From: Anaerolineae bacterium
GTDB lineage: Bacteria > Chloroflexota > Anaerolineae > 4572-78 > J111
Length of the DNA: 64,000 nt
Reading direction: 5' to 3'
NCBI GenBank assembly: GCA_023151115.1
Contig: JAKLJP010000023.1
Span: 84,922 to 148,921 of the forward strand
The position numbers and the translations under genes were made by a program. A model generated the notes under the pieces. That model was not told where the DNA came from, ran no database searches, and was given only the letters and a program-made list of their open reading frames with translations. Shown piece after piece: positions 1-9,041 of this stretch; position 1 is the stretch's first letter, and each line of letters starts with the position of its first letter.

Positions 1-2
1 AA

Positions 3-2195
3 GCTTTGATCTTTCTATGGCGCGAGCAGGAACAGGTGTTGGTGCTGGATCAACTCGAGCCGAGTCAGACCACCCCACTCACCGTTCCCCTGCCTGAAGC
101 CGGGGCTTTGGCTCAGGCGTTACAGAATAACAAAGTTGTCTTCATCCCAGACGTAAGCCGGAGCGCTCGCTTTACGCCCGATCCCCGCTGGCCCGACGTT
201 ATCTCGCGGGCGATTGTGCCCATCCATTTGGGCAGTCAGGTTATCGGGGTCTTGGACCTGCACAGCCATCGCTCCAGGCACACCACCCGGCACGAATTGG
301 TGGGCTTACAGTCGCTGGCCGACCAGCTCGGCATCGCTATCCGTAACGCCGAACTTTACGGCGAAGCCGTAACCGCGCGTCTCCGCGCCGAAAAAGCGGA
401 GCAGCTTAAAACTCGCCTGCTGGCCAATGTTAGCCACGAGCTGCGCACCCCGCTCAACGTCATCCTGGGTTACAGTGCGGCGGCTTTAGCCCTACCCAAT
501 CCTTATAAAACCGATTTGCCCGCAGGGCTGCGGCATGACCTCAACCAGATTTACCACAGCGGCGAACACCTGCTCCGCCTGATCAACGATTTACTCGACC
601 TCTCTCGAGCCGAAATTGGTGAGCTTGATCTCTTTTCTGAGCCGATTCAGCCCCACTCCTTTCTGGAAGAGGTCTTTCGTAGTCTGGCCGATAGCCTGCC
701 GGCCTCAAACGAGGTGGCCTGGCGGCTCCAACTCCCGACCCGGCTGCCGCTCATCCAGGCTGACCCGGTCCGGCTGCGCCAAATTTTGCTGAATCTGTTG
801 AGCAATGCCCACAAGTTTACCCGGCACGGGCAGATTACCCTGGGCGCTGAGGTGCTGCCGCCGCATCTCCACCTTTGGGTTCAGGACACGGGCGAAGGGA
901 TTCCCGTTGACCTCCAGGAGCGCATCTTTGAGCCGTTTGCTGCCAGCGTACAGGCCAAGCAGCGCCGCGAGGGTGTTGGGTTGGGCTTGAGCATCACTCG
1001 CCGTTTGGTCGCTTTGCACGGCGGCTCGTTGACCCTGGAAAGCCAACCCGGTCAGGGCAGTACCTTCCACGTGTACCTGCCGCTGCCCAGCCTCAGCGGC
1101 CAAATCACGGTTGTGCCCTCCTCTGCCCAGCCGACCTTACTGGTTATTGCCCCGGATCAGGAAACCCCTGCCCCTATCGTCGAGTTGTGCCGGCGCCAGG
1201 GTTGGGCGATCCACCACGTGTGGGCCGGCGACGATTTGCCGGCCTCGCTGGCAACCGTGCAGCCGGCGGCGCTGGCCTGGGATCTGGCCCAGGCCCACCT
1301 GAATGATTGGACGTTGATTCAGCACATCCGCAGCCTGCCCCAATTGTGCCAGTTGCCTTTTATTCTCTATGGCGGAGCGCCGCCTACCAAATCTGACGCT
1401 GCGGTGGGGTTGACCAACTTCCTGGTCAAACCTCTGAGTGGGGAAACGCTCTTTGAAATGATTAATGCCATGCGCCCGTCCCCGGCCATTGGGCCGGTAC
1501 TGATTGTCGAAGACGACCCCCAAGCCCTGGCACTCTATAATAACCTGGCCGCCAGCGCCCTGCCCGGCTATACTATCCGCACGGCGACGGGTGGCAAAGC
1601 CGCGCTAACCCTCATGGCCCAGGAGCCGCCCAGTTTAGTCATCCTGGACCTGATGATGCCGGAGGTAGATGGCTTTACAGTCTTAGAGCAAATGCGCGCC
1701 CAACCGCAAACGCGGCGTGTACCCGTTGTGGTCATCACCGGCAAAGTGCTGTCATTTGAGGACATCCGCCGCCTGGATTATGCCCTGGTGACTTTCCAGA
1801 GTAAAGAGATCATGTTGCCCGATGAGACCAGCGCCTCGCTTCACCGGGCGCTCACTACCGCCGAAACCCTCCCCCAGCAGACAAGTATGGTGGTCAAACA
1901 CGCTATTGCTTATCTCCACCAGAACTATCATCACACTATCTCCCGTCAAGAACTGGCGGCTGCGGTCGGCGTAAGCAAAGATTATCTCAGCCACATCTTT
2001 CATCAGGAACTGGGTATCTCTCCCTGGGAATATTTGAATCGCTACCGGATCAAGCAGGCCAAAGCACTCCTGCTCAATAGCAACGAGAGTGTTATGAACA
2101 TTGCTGCCCAGGTGGGTTTTAACGATTTGTCCTACTTCAACCGGGTGTTTCATAAACATGTCGGCTGTTCACCGCGGGTCTTTCGAGAACAATAG
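3..2195 (+). CDS. Hybrid sensor histidine kinase/response regulator with AraC output domain (5' partial)
   Basis: The reading frame is open to the left edge, so the N-terminus lies outside the window; residue numbers here start at base 6. Visible in order: GAF-like sensor (about 1-115), HisKA with phospho-acceptor His144 in NVSHELRTPLN, HATPase with N-box LLNLLSNAHKF and G2 box GVGLGLSI, a first receiver-like domain (about 380-490) lacking the usual N-terminal acidic pair, a canonical receiver (about 500-620, acceptor Asp548 in LDLMMPEVDG), and a two-helix-turn-helix AraC domain (about 628-729). One protein therefore carries sensing, phosphorelay and DNA binding. Its position upstream of sugar ABC and alpha-galactoside genes suggests it controls them; that is inference. 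Confidence 0.93.
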   Translation, partial: ALIFLWREQEQVLVLDQLEPSQTTPLTVPLPEAGALAQALQNNKVVFIPDVSRSARFTPDPRWPDVISRAIVPIHLGSQVIGVLDLHSHRSRHTTRHELVGLQSLADQLGIAIRNAELYGEAVTARLRAEKAEQLKTRLLANVSHELRTPLNVILGYSAAALALPNPYKTDLPAGLRHDLNQIYHSGEHLLRLINDLLDLSRAEIGELDLFSEPIQPHSFLEEVFRSLADSLPASNEVAWRLQLPTRLPLIQADPVRLRQILLNLLSNAHKFTRHGQITLGAEVLPPHLHLWVQDTGEGIPVDLQERIFEPFAASVQAKQRREGVGLGLSITRRLVALHGGSLTLESQPGQGSTFHVYLPLPSLSGQITVVPSSAQPTLLVIAPDQETPAPIVELCRRQGWAIHHVWAGDDLPASLATVQPAALAWDLAQAHLNDWTLIQHIRSLPQLCQLPFILYGGAPPTKSDAAVGLTNFLVKPLSGETLFEMINAMRPSPAIGPVLIVEDDPQALALYNNLAASALPGYTIRTATGGKAALTLMAQEPPSLVILDLMMPEVDGFTVLEQMRAQPQTRRVPVVVITGKVLSFEDIRRLDYALVTFQSKEIMLPDETSASLHRALTTAETLPQQTSMVVKHAIAYLHQNYHHTISRQELAAAVGVSKDYLSHIFHQELGISPWEYLNRYRIKQAKALLLNSNESVMNIAAQVGFNDLSYFNRVFHKHVGCSPRVFREQ

Positions 2196-2210
2196 CCCTA
2201 ACCCGGACAA

Positions 2211-2598
2211 GCCGGAACCAAAAAGGGTTCTCTCGCCAAGAGGCAAAGACGCAAAAATTTTTTTCTTGGCGTTCTTGGCGGCTTTGCGTGAGATTTTCTT
2301 GCTCAATGTACAAGGACTCAATTGCTAAGGCACTAACCTGGCCGAGCCAGAACCAAAAAGGAACACAGAGCTACACAAAGACTCCACAGACGCGAAGCGC
2401 ACAGAGGGTTCTAAAAATTCCTCTGAGAAACTCTGTGACTTCTCCGGGCTTCTCTGTGTAACAACTTCTTGCTCACCGTACAAGAATCTGACTCATAAGG
2501 TACTAAAAATTCCTCTGAGAAACTCTGTGACTTCTCCGGGCTTCTCTGTGTAACAACTTCTTGCTCACCGTACAAGAATCTGACTCATAAGGTACTAA
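2211..2598. repeat. Intergenic repeat block with perfect 92-bp tandem duplication
   Basis: This fills most of the 650-bp gap after the kinase gene. Bases 2411-2502 and 2503-2594 are two identical 92-bp units. Upstream, 2211-2330 and 2336-2410 are two diverged units, each opening with a shared GAACCAAAAAGG segment. The first holds arms of roughly 7-mer periodicity (CGCCAAG, AGGCAAA, GACGCAA) facing their complement near 2266-2292. No credible ORF is present. Confidence 0.85.
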
Positions 2599-2641
2599 CG
2601 CCACACCTCACCCCGTAACTGCCCAGAAACATGCGTCTGTC

Positions 2642-2684
2642 AGGAGATTGGAGATTATTTAATCTCTAATCTCCAATCTCTAAA
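2642..2684. repeat. P7a palindrome (AATCTCY heptamers)
   Basis: An inverted repeat whose arms are tandem heptamers AATCTCT/AATCTCC and their complement. Sister copies lie near 7059 and 26274. Confidence 0.85.
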
Positions 2685-2845
2685 TCGCAGTATTGTCCAA
2701 AAGCCTCGCGTTATTGTCCAAGACAATACCCCCCTTTTGCGGTAAATTTCCCGTAAAGCAACCGAAACCAAAATATCTATTTCGCTGCAACACCACCTAC
2801 CGAAAATCTTGTGATTTTGCTTGAGTTACTTTGTAGCAGGTTCCG

Positions 2846-3226
2846 ATGTCGAAACCAACCCAGGCAGTTCTGATCATCGAGAACGACTTGGCAACGGCCG
2901 AAATGTATCAGCGTACCTTGAGCCAGTACTACCAGGTCTTCACTACCACCGCTGAACAAGATGCTCTGGCTTTGGTTAGCGCGAACACCTTGCATGCCGT
3001 CGTGCTTGAGCCAGGTCCGCTCAATGGTCGAGGCTGGGCTTTGTTAGCCGAATTACAGCACCACCCCGGCGCGCGCTCCATCCCGATTATTATCTGCACC
3101 TCACAGGATAGACGGCGGCTGGGGATGGAGATGGATGTGGCCGCTTATCTGGTTAAACCGGTTCTACCGGCAACCCTGCTAAAAATGGTCCGCCGGCTCA
3201 CCCGCAAGGATGAGCCAGAGGCGTGA
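2846..3226 (+). CDS. Single-domain response regulator with Glu at the phospho-acceptor position
   Basis: A 126-residue stand-alone receiver domain. The N-terminal acidic pair (IIENDLA), the Thr/Ser position (ICTSQ) and the conserved Lys (LVKPV) are kept. At the phosphorylation site, where receivers read LDLxMPxxDG, this one reads LEPGPLNGRG, so Glu55 replaces Asp. Glu can mimic phospho-Asp, so the protein may be locked on or act as a pseudo-receiver; this is inference. The ATG has a nearby AGCAGG. It lies between the hybrid kinase and the sugar ABC genes. An 18-bp palindrome spans its stop codon. Confidence 0.85.
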   Translation: MSKPTQAVLIIENDLATAEMYQRTLSQYYQVFTTTAEQDALALVSANTLHAVVLEPGPLNGRGWALLAELQHHPGARSIPIIICTSQDRRRLGMEMDVAAYLVKPVLPATLLKMVRRLTRKDEPEA

Positions 3227-3238
3227 TAAGTATCACGC
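3221..3238. repeat. Perfect 18-bp palindrome across the stop codon
   Basis: GCGTGATA-AG-TATCACGC overlaps the TGA of the receiver gene. It may be a short terminator or an operator half-site pair. No T-run follows, so its role is open. Confidence 0.5.
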
Positions 3239-3354
3239 CCTTTGGCGCACCCGAAGGGGTGGGTGTCACGTGCCAGGTGTCAGATCAAGATTTTCATTGT
3301 GGGTGGTGTGCCGTCAGGTTCGTGACGACTCCTAAGAGAATAAAGATATGATGA

Positions 3355-3409
3355 AGCGTGAGGCGAGGAGGCGAAAGATTCTTCGCGTCCTCGCCTCCTC
3401 GCCTCACTT
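3355..3409. repeat. P8b palindrome (GAGGAGGC octamers)
   Basis: An inverted repeat with arms GTGAGGCGAGGAGGCGAA and its complement around a short AT centre. The same octamer tract recurs in frame inside topA at 59727 and 60466. Confidence 0.8.
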
Positions 3410-3450
3410 TCATTAGTAACTTTTAGTAACCAAACAAAGGGAGAAAGAAT

Positions 3451-4374
3451 ATGGCTATCACTGCTGAAGCTATTCCGGCTCAAGCCCAACCAAGGCGGTT
3501 AAATCCCTGGCTAAAAAGCGAAACCTGGTTTGCCTTCCTCTTTATCTTACCCAGTATGATTGGGTTCATCCTCTTTTATGCGGTTCCGGCCATCCGGGGG
3601 CTGTTTATCAGCTTTACCGACTGGGACCTGCTCACTCCCCCTGAGGTGATTGGCCTGGCCAATTACCAAAAATTAATCACCGATGTGGCTTTTTGGAAAG
3701 CCTTGTGGGTTACCCTCAACTATGTAGTCATCAACATCTTTATCCAAACGACACTGGCTATTCTTATTGCCGTATTGATGGATCGTCTGACCAAATCCAT
3801 TTTTGTGCGCGGGGTGCTGATTTTGCCCTATCTTTTCTCTAACGTGGTGGTGGCCCTGCTCTGGCTGTGGATGCTCGACCCTACGTTGGGGATTGTGAAC
3901 GTCTTTTTGGAATTTATCGGCATTGGCCGCCAGCCCTTTCTCGGCGCGCCCAGCCAGGCGATTGCCAGCGTGGCCGGCATCAACATTTGGCGGCACATGG
4001 GCTATACCGCGCTGCTCGTTTTTGCCGGGCTGCAAACCATTCCCAAAGATGTCTATGAAGCCGGGGCGATTGACGGCGCATCGGAATTACGGATGTTTTG
4101 GAATATTACGCTGCCCTTGCTTAGACCCGTTTTAGTGTTCGTGCTGGTCACCACCATCATCGGCTCATTTCAGGTGTTTGATACCATTGCCATCACCACC
4201 CAGGGCGGTCCGGCCCAGGCCACCCGCGTGATTATGTGGTACATTTTTGAATTTGCCTTTGATCGTTTCAATATGGGGTATGCCACCACCATCTCCATCG
4301 GCCTTTTCTTCATTCTGATCCTTGTTACCCTGGTTCAAATGCGGGTGTTGAGAGCCGGCGAGTCTGATTTATAA
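3451..4374 (+). CDS. Carbohydrate ABC transporter permease (MalF/UgpA family)
   Basis: A 307-residue inner-membrane subunit with six predicted hydrophobic segments. It carries the EAA loop that docks the ATPase (YEAGAIDGASELRMFW, about residues 200-215). The N-terminal tail runs to about residue 25 before the first membrane span. The ATG is preceded by AGGGAGAAAG. It is the first gene of a permease-permease-binding protein set, which marks a CUT1-type sugar importer. The ATPase is missing here and is probably supplied from elsewhere in the genome, as is common for this family. Confidence 0.94.
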   Translation: MAITAEAIPAQAQPRRLNPWLKSETWFAFLFILPSMIGFILFYAVPAIRGLFISFTDWDLLTPPEVIGLANYQKLITDVAFWKALWVTLNYVVINIFIQTTLAILIAVLMDRLTKSIFVRGVLILPYLFSNVVVALLWLWMLDPTLGIVNVFLEFIGIGRQPFLGAPSQAIASVAGINIWRHMGYTALLVFAGLQTIPKDVYEAGAIDGASELRMFWNITLPLLRPVLVFVLVTTIIGSFQVFDTIAITTQGGPAQATRVIMWYIFEFAFDRFNMGYATTISIGLFFILILVTLVQMRVLRAGESDL

Positions 4375-4411
4375 ATTAGAAATAAGAAATTAGAAACAAG
4401 GAGTGCTGACA

Positions 4412-5329
4412 ATGACGACACAAGCTGCAACGATACCTGGCTCGGCCGCCGGTTCAAAATTAAATAGAGGCCGGATTGCTGCCTGGGCTGTGATGATTTT
4501 GCTGATCTTTATTACCCTCTTTCCCTTCTGGTGGGTGGTGCGTACCTCCCTTTCTACCCAAAAGTTACTTTTGAGCAATACCACCTCTCTGCTGCCGGTG
4601 GGGTTTACCACCGACAACTTTGCCCGGGTCTTGGGCCTGCTCAGCACCGAAGAAGCGGTAGCCGCCGGAGGGTCGGGCCAGGCCATCAATTTTCTCCAGT
4701 TTTTACGTAACTCCTTTATTGTGACCACGCTGCTGGTGCTGGGCCAAATCTTTTTTAGCGCTCTGGCGGCCTATGCCTTTGCCCGGCTCCAGTTTCCACT
4801 GCGCGACAAGATCTTCTTTATTTATCTGACAGCCTTGATGGTGCCGGGTATCGTTACCCTGATTCCAAATTTTATCCTGGTTCGTAACCTCGGTTGGCTG
4901 GACACCTTTCAAGGCATCATTGCTCCTAAATTTTTGATGACGCCTTTTGCCGTCTTCTTTCTGCGCCAATTTTTCCTCACCGTCAACCGCGAGGTGGAGG
5001 AGGCGGCTAAAATAGATGGAGCCAGTTTGTTTGGCGTCTTCTGGCGCGTCGTTTTACCCATCAGCGTCGCCCCCTTGACCACGTTGGCTATTCTCACCTT
5101 TCTTACCGAGTGGAATGAATATTTGTGGCCGTTCCTGGTGGGCAAGGATGAGAGCGTTCGCGTCTTGACCGTCGCCCTGGGCATTTTCCGCAGCCAAACG
5201 CCGCAAGGTGCGCCCGATTGGGGCGGGTTGATGGCCGGGGCCATTGTCACCATGATCCCCACCCTGATTCTCTTCGGCCTGGCCGGACGCAAGGCCATCG
5301 ACTCTATTCAGTTCAGTGGGATTAAGTAA
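4412..5329 (+). CDS. Carbohydrate ABC transporter permease (MalG/UgpE family)
   Basis: The second CUT1 permease, 305 residues, with six hydrophobic segments and an EAA loop (VEEAAKIDGASLFGVFW). I chose ATG 4412 over an in-frame GTG at 4403 because AAGGAG (4398-4403) lies 8 bases before the ATG and overlaps the GTG. It sits 37 bases after the first permease, so the two are very likely co-transcribed. Its C-terminus IDSIQFSGIK is typical of the MalG branch. Confidence 0.94.
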   Translation: MTTQAATIPGSAAGSKLNRGRIAAWAVMILLIFITLFPFWWVVRTSLSTQKLLLSNTTSLLPVGFTTDNFARVLGLLSTEEAVAAGGSGQAINFLQFLRNSFIVTTLLVLGQIFFSALAAYAFARLQFPLRDKIFFIYLTALMVPGIVTLIPNFILVRNLGWLDTFQGIIAPKFLMTPFAVFFLRQFFLTVNREVEEAAKIDGASLFGVFWRVVLPISVAPLTTLAILTFLTEWNEYLWPFLVGKDESVRVLTVALGIFRSQTPQGAPDWGGLMAGAIVTMIPTLILFGLAGRKAIDSIQFSGIK

Positions 5330-5517
5330 AAGTGTTCACGAACTTGTAGCGCACCCGAAGGGGTGAGGTAGCAAGGTCGCAAGGTTGCGCAATGTCCGGC
5401 GGTCGGCGGTCTGCCGGCGGCAGTCTTTACAAAGGAGGAATAAAGGAGAACAAAAACTTTACACGCCTCAATTTTTAGCCATTTAATCATAACCCTTAAA
5501 GAAAAGGAGAAGAATCC

Positions 5518-6915
5518 ATGAAGATGCACAAACGCTTTATTGTTATCATCACCCTGCTGGCTGCGGTCAGCCTGGTGTTAGCAGCCTGTGGCGGCGCGGC
5601 CGCTCCTGAATCGGGTAGTGGCGAGGCGGCAGGCAGCAGCGGCGAGGCAGCGGCCCCCAGCAATGAAGCCGTCGAAATCCGCTACGCCTTATGGGATTCG
5701 GCTCAGCAGCCGGCCTATGAAGCTTGCGCCGTGGAGTTTCAGAAGGGCAAGCCCAACATCAAGGTCAAAATTGAGCAGAGCGGCTGGGATGATTATTGGA
5801 GTGGTATCCAGACCGGGATGGTAGCCGGCAATGCCCCCGATGTTTTCACCAACCACCTGGCCAAATACCCCGAATTTGCCGCCAAAAATCAAATTGTAGA
5901 TATCCAGCCGCTGGTTGAGCGCGATAAAGTGCCCACCGACATCTACATTGGCGAACTGGCTGAGTTGTGGACCCGCGAAGGCAAACGCTACGGTTTGCCC
6001 AAAGACTGGGATACCATCGCCATTTTCTACAACAGAAAGATGCTGGCCGATGCCGGGATTGACCCCAAAGTGATGGAAGATTGGACCTGGAATCCCAAAG
6101 ATGGCGGTACCTTTGAAGAGACGATTGCCAAACTGACCCTTGACGAGAACGGCAACAACGGCCTCAGCCCTGATTTTGATAAAACCAAGGTCAAGCAGTA
6201 TGGTTTTATTCACCAGGGCCAGGGCAGCGGCTATGGTCAAACCCAATGGAGTTTCCTGGCCGCCAGCATCGGCTTTAAGTTCCAGGATGAACTGTGGGGG
6301 ACCAAATTCCATTATGATGATCCCAGACTGGCCGAAACGCTCGCCTGGTACGCCGGTCTCATGCAAAAAGGCTACGCGCCTGCCTATCCCGATGTAAAGA
6401 GCCTGGGCGGTGGAGCCATGTTCCAGGCCGGCAAAGGGGCGATGACCAGTGAGGGCTCCTGGAATATTGCCAATTACGTCAAAAACTCCGATTTTGAGAT
6501 AGGCTTTGGCTTGCTGCCGGTTGGCTCTGAGGGGCGCAAGAGCATGTTCAACGGCCTGGCCGACTCCATCTTTGTTGGCAGCAAGCACCAGGAGGAGGCC
6601 TGGGAGTGGATCAAGTTTATGGCCTCTCCGGCCTGTCAGAATATTGTCGGCGGGTATGCGGTGGTCTTTCCGGCCATTCAATCCGGCGTGGACAAAGCTC
6701 TGGAAGCCCACAAGAAGAACGGCCTCGACGTGAGCGCCTTCACGACAGAAGCCCTGGACCCCAACGGCACCTTCCTCTTCCCGGTGGCTGACCATGCCTC
6801 TGAGATTAGCACGATCATGACTCAGGTTGAAGAGAAAATTTACCTGGGTGAGACCACCGATGTGGCGGCGGCTTTGAAGGCCGCGAATGATGAAGTGAAC
6901 GCTCTTTTCCAATAG
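5518..6915 (+). CDS. Sugar ABC transporter substrate-binding lipoprotein
   Basis: A 465-residue family 1 extracellular solute-binding protein. The N-terminus is a lipoprotein signal with lipobox LAAC and lipidated Cys24, followed by a Gly/Ala/Ser/Glu-rich linker (to about 55), so it is anchored on the outer face of the membrane. The rest matches maltose/glycerol-phosphate-type binding proteins (GNAPDVFTNH, YGLPKDWDT, GKGAMTSEGSW). ATG with AAAGGAG upstream. The neighbouring GH36, galT and GH4 genes make an alpha-galactoside a plausible ligand; this is inference. A strong terminator at 6992 ends the transporter unit. Confidence 0.94.
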   Translation: MKMHKRFIVIITLLAAVSLVLAACGGAAAPESGSGEAAGSSGEAAAPSNEAVEIRYALWDSAQQPAYEACAVEFQKGKPNIKVKIEQSGWDDYWSGIQTGMVAGNAPDVFTNHLAKYPEFAAKNQIVDIQPLVERDKVPTDIYIGELAELWTREGKRYGLPKDWDTIAIFYNRKMLADAGIDPKVMEDWTWNPKDGGTFEETIAKLTLDENGNNGLSPDFDKTKVKQYGFIHQGQGSGYGQTQWSFLAASIGFKFQDELWGTKFHYDDPRLAETLAWYAGLMQKGYAPAYPDVKSLGGGAMFQAGKGAMTSEGSWNIANYVKNSDFEIGFGLLPVGSEGRKSMFNGLADSIFVGSKHQEEAWEWIKFMASPACQNIVGGYAVVFPAIQSGVDKALEAHKKNGLDVSAFTTEALDPNGTFLFPVADHASEISTIMTQVEEKIYLGETTDVAAALKAANDEVNALFQ

Positions 6916-6991
6916 ATTTCCTGGTTAACCGGGCGGCTGTCCTGTCCCCTCCGGGATGGCCCCAGGCGTTTTTCTCTTCCCTCCTTTGCTT

Positions 6992-7025
6992 GGGGGTGCG
7001 CTTCCTGGGCGCACCCCCTCTTTAA
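6992..7025 (+). terminator. Rho-independent terminator after the sugar ABC operon
   Basis: A perfect 10-bp stem GGGGGTGCGC/GCGCACCCCC with a 7-base loop, followed by TCTTT. It lies 76 bases after the binding-protein stop. Confidence 0.85.
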
Positions 7026-7058
7026 ACCTATGGGATGAGAATTAAACAACTTACCCAT

Positions 7059-7104
7059 TTGGAGATTAGAGATTCAGGCTCTAATCTCCAATCTCTAATC
7101 TCCC
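7059..7104. repeat. P7a palindrome (AATCTCY heptamers)
   Basis: A second copy of the heptamer-armed palindrome, between the terminator and the FG-GAP lipoprotein gene. Confidence 0.85.
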
Positions 7105-7145
7105 TATAAATTAAGGAATTGAGCAGGTTCAGCGAGTTTTAAGAG

Positions 7146-8798
7146 ATGCTGTATCCATCAATTATCCGGTGGGGCCTGGTTTTATTGCTGGTACTGCCGG
7201 CCTGTCAAACCCAACCGGCTGTCCTACCCCCGAAAGTAGAGAACCCGGTTTCCGTACAGGTGGACCAGTCTGCACTGACCAAACCGGCCTCCTGCGCCGA
7301 TACGTTTGTCACCCACACCCTGGATTACACCACCACTACCCGCAGCAAACCTATCCGCTTGTTTGAGAGCAACGGCTCCGGCGTAGCCATCGGCGACCTC
7401 GACGGCGATGGCCGGCTGGACCTGGCTTTTGCCAATCTGGGCGGGGCCAATACCATCCTGTGGAACGAGGGCAATCTGACCTTTCGCCCGGAAGCCATGG
7501 ACGATACTGACTCGCGGGCAGTGAATATGGTGGATGTTGACGGCGACAACCGGCTGGATATTGTTTTTACCCACCGCACCGCCGGGCTGAGCTACTGGCG
7601 CAATACCGGCTCAGGCGGCTTTGTCCGCGAAACACTACCCGGCGTGTACCAATTGGCCTACGCCATGGCCTGGGGCGATTTGAACGGCGATAACACCCTG
7701 GACTTGGTTACCGGCTCTTACGACGCCGAATTGAACCAGGAACTTGGCAACACTTTTCTGTTTAGCGCCGGGGCCGGTATTTATTATTATGAGCAGCAAG
7801 CCGGAAAGTTCATCCCTCAACGGTTGACCAAAGAAGCCCAATCGCTCGCCATCATCCTGCCTGATCTTAACGCCGATGACCGGCCCGACATCCTGGTAGG
7901 CAATGATTTTGACATGCAGGATGCCGCCTGGCTGCGCGAGGGCGCGGGCTGGACGGCCGTCAATCCCTTTGCAGCGACCTCTCACAGCACCATGAGCTAC
8001 GACACGGGCGATACCGACAACGACGGCAGGCCGGAAATCGCCTCGGTTGATATGAAACCTTACGGCGTCGAGGTCAAGACACTGGTATCGTGGCTGCCGG
8101 TGATGGCAACCATGCCGCAACAGCACGAGGCCGATGACCCGCAGGTGATGGAAAATATGCTGCAAGTGCGGAATACGCAGGGTGGATTTTCCAATGAAGC
8201 CCTTTCCCGAGGACTAGATGCGACCGGCTGGAGCTGGTCGGCCAAATTTGGCGATTTGGACAACGACGGCTTTCTGGATTTTTACGTGGTTAATGGTATG
8301 ATTGCCTACGAGCTATTTCACCATCTGCCCGGCGACGAACTGGTTGAGCAAAATCAGGCGCTACGCAACCTGGGCGATGGCAATTTTGCCCCGGCCCCCG
8401 GTTGGAATCTCGGTTCTACTGCCAGCGGGCGCGGCATGAGCATGGCCGACCTGGATAATGACGGCGATCTGGATATTGTGGTTAATAATTTGCGCTCCCC
8501 GGCCCAACTCTTTGAAAACCAACTCTGCGGCGGCTCCGGCCTGGAAGTCGAGCTGAGTTGGCCGGACAGCGGCAATACGCGGGCGTTGGGGGCGCAGCTT
8601 GTCCTGCATACCAGCGCCGGCAGCTATACCCGTGATGTTCGGGCCGGCAGCGGCTACCTATCGGGCGACCCGGCCAGGGTCCACTTTGGCCTTCCGGCTG
8701 AGGTCACGCTGCAACGGCTTGATATTCGCTGGCCTGATGGGAGTGTGTCACATGTGGACACCCTGGTTCCACAGACGTTCTTGACGGTTAGGCGATAA
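7146..8798 (+). CDS. FG-GAP/VCBS repeat lipoprotein with C-terminal ASPIC/UnbV domain (CRTAC1-like)
   Basis: A 550-residue surface protein. The signal ends in lipobox LPAC (Cys20). From about residue 75 to 460 it has repeated calcium-binding blades such as GDLDGDGRLDLAFANLG, VDVDGDNRLDIVFTH and ADLDNDGDLDIVVNN, which fold as a beta-propeller in this family. The C-terminus (about 465-550) is an ASPIC/UnbV domain ending in LDIRWPDGSVSHVDTLVPQ. Such proteins are usually thought to bind ligands or adhere; the substrate here is unknown. It is separated from the transporter by a terminator, so it is probably its own unit. Confidence 0.9.
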   Translation: MLYPSIIRWGLVLLLVLPACQTQPAVLPPKVENPVSVQVDQSALTKPASCADTFVTHTLDYTTTTRSKPIRLFESNGSGVAIGDLDGDGRLDLAFANLGGANTILWNEGNLTFRPEAMDDTDSRAVNMVDVDGDNRLDIVFTHRTAGLSYWRNTGSGGFVRETLPGVYQLAYAMAWGDLNGDNTLDLVTGSYDAELNQELGNTFLFSAGAGIYYYEQQAGKFIPQRLTKEAQSLAIILPDLNADDRPDILVGNDFDMQDAAWLREGAGWTAVNPFAATSHSTMSYDTGDTDNDGRPEIASVDMKPYGVEVKTLVSWLPVMATMPQQHEADDPQVMENMLQVRNTQGGFSNEALSRGLDATGWSWSAKFGDLDNDGFLDFYVVNGMIAYELFHHLPGDELVEQNQALRNLGDGNFAPAPGWNLGSTASGRGMSMADLDNDGDLDIVVNNLRSPAQLFENQLCGGSGLEVELSWPDSGNTRALGAQLVLHTSAGSYTRDVRAGSGYLSGDPARVHFGLPAEVTLQRLDIRWPDGSVSHVDTLVPQTFLTVRR

Positions 8799-8805
8799 TG
8801 AGTGT

Positions 8806-9007
8806 TTGGGAACTGTTTCGCTGGCCTGACCCTAATATCGAATCAATGTCATTAAGTTAAGGCTAGGTAGCATCCTGAGTAGCGCGTATCGAAGGGTGCG
8901 AGTTTCCTGACGGCGCAGCACCCTTCGATACGGTTCGCTTTGCCCACCTACTCAGGATGCTGTGTCCTGAGAACTTCCTGAGCTTGTCGAAGGGCTGCTT
9001 AATTTAA
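8806..9007. repeat. Composite repeat: M1 element fragment plus hairpin element
   Basis: Bases 8808-8833 match the end of the M1 element found at 45878 (GGGAACTGTTTCGCTGGC). From about 8849 to 9007 an element with outer arms TTAAGTTAAG/CTTAATTTAA encloses a hairpin with CATCCTGAGTAG, CGTATCGAAGGGTGCG and their complements. The same motif recurs inside the element at 18833 and, as a fragment, at 61911. Confidence 0.7.
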
Positions 9008-9041
9008 GAACCTGGACCAATGAACGAGAGGAGATAAATGC

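Noticed and set aside
2411..2598. CRISPR-like repetition
   Set aside because: Only two directly adjoining identical 92-bp units without spacers, and no cas genes.
5689..6912. 407-codon open frame on the - strand
   Set aside because: Antisense to the sugar-binding lipoprotein gene, with no recognisable domain or ribosome site.
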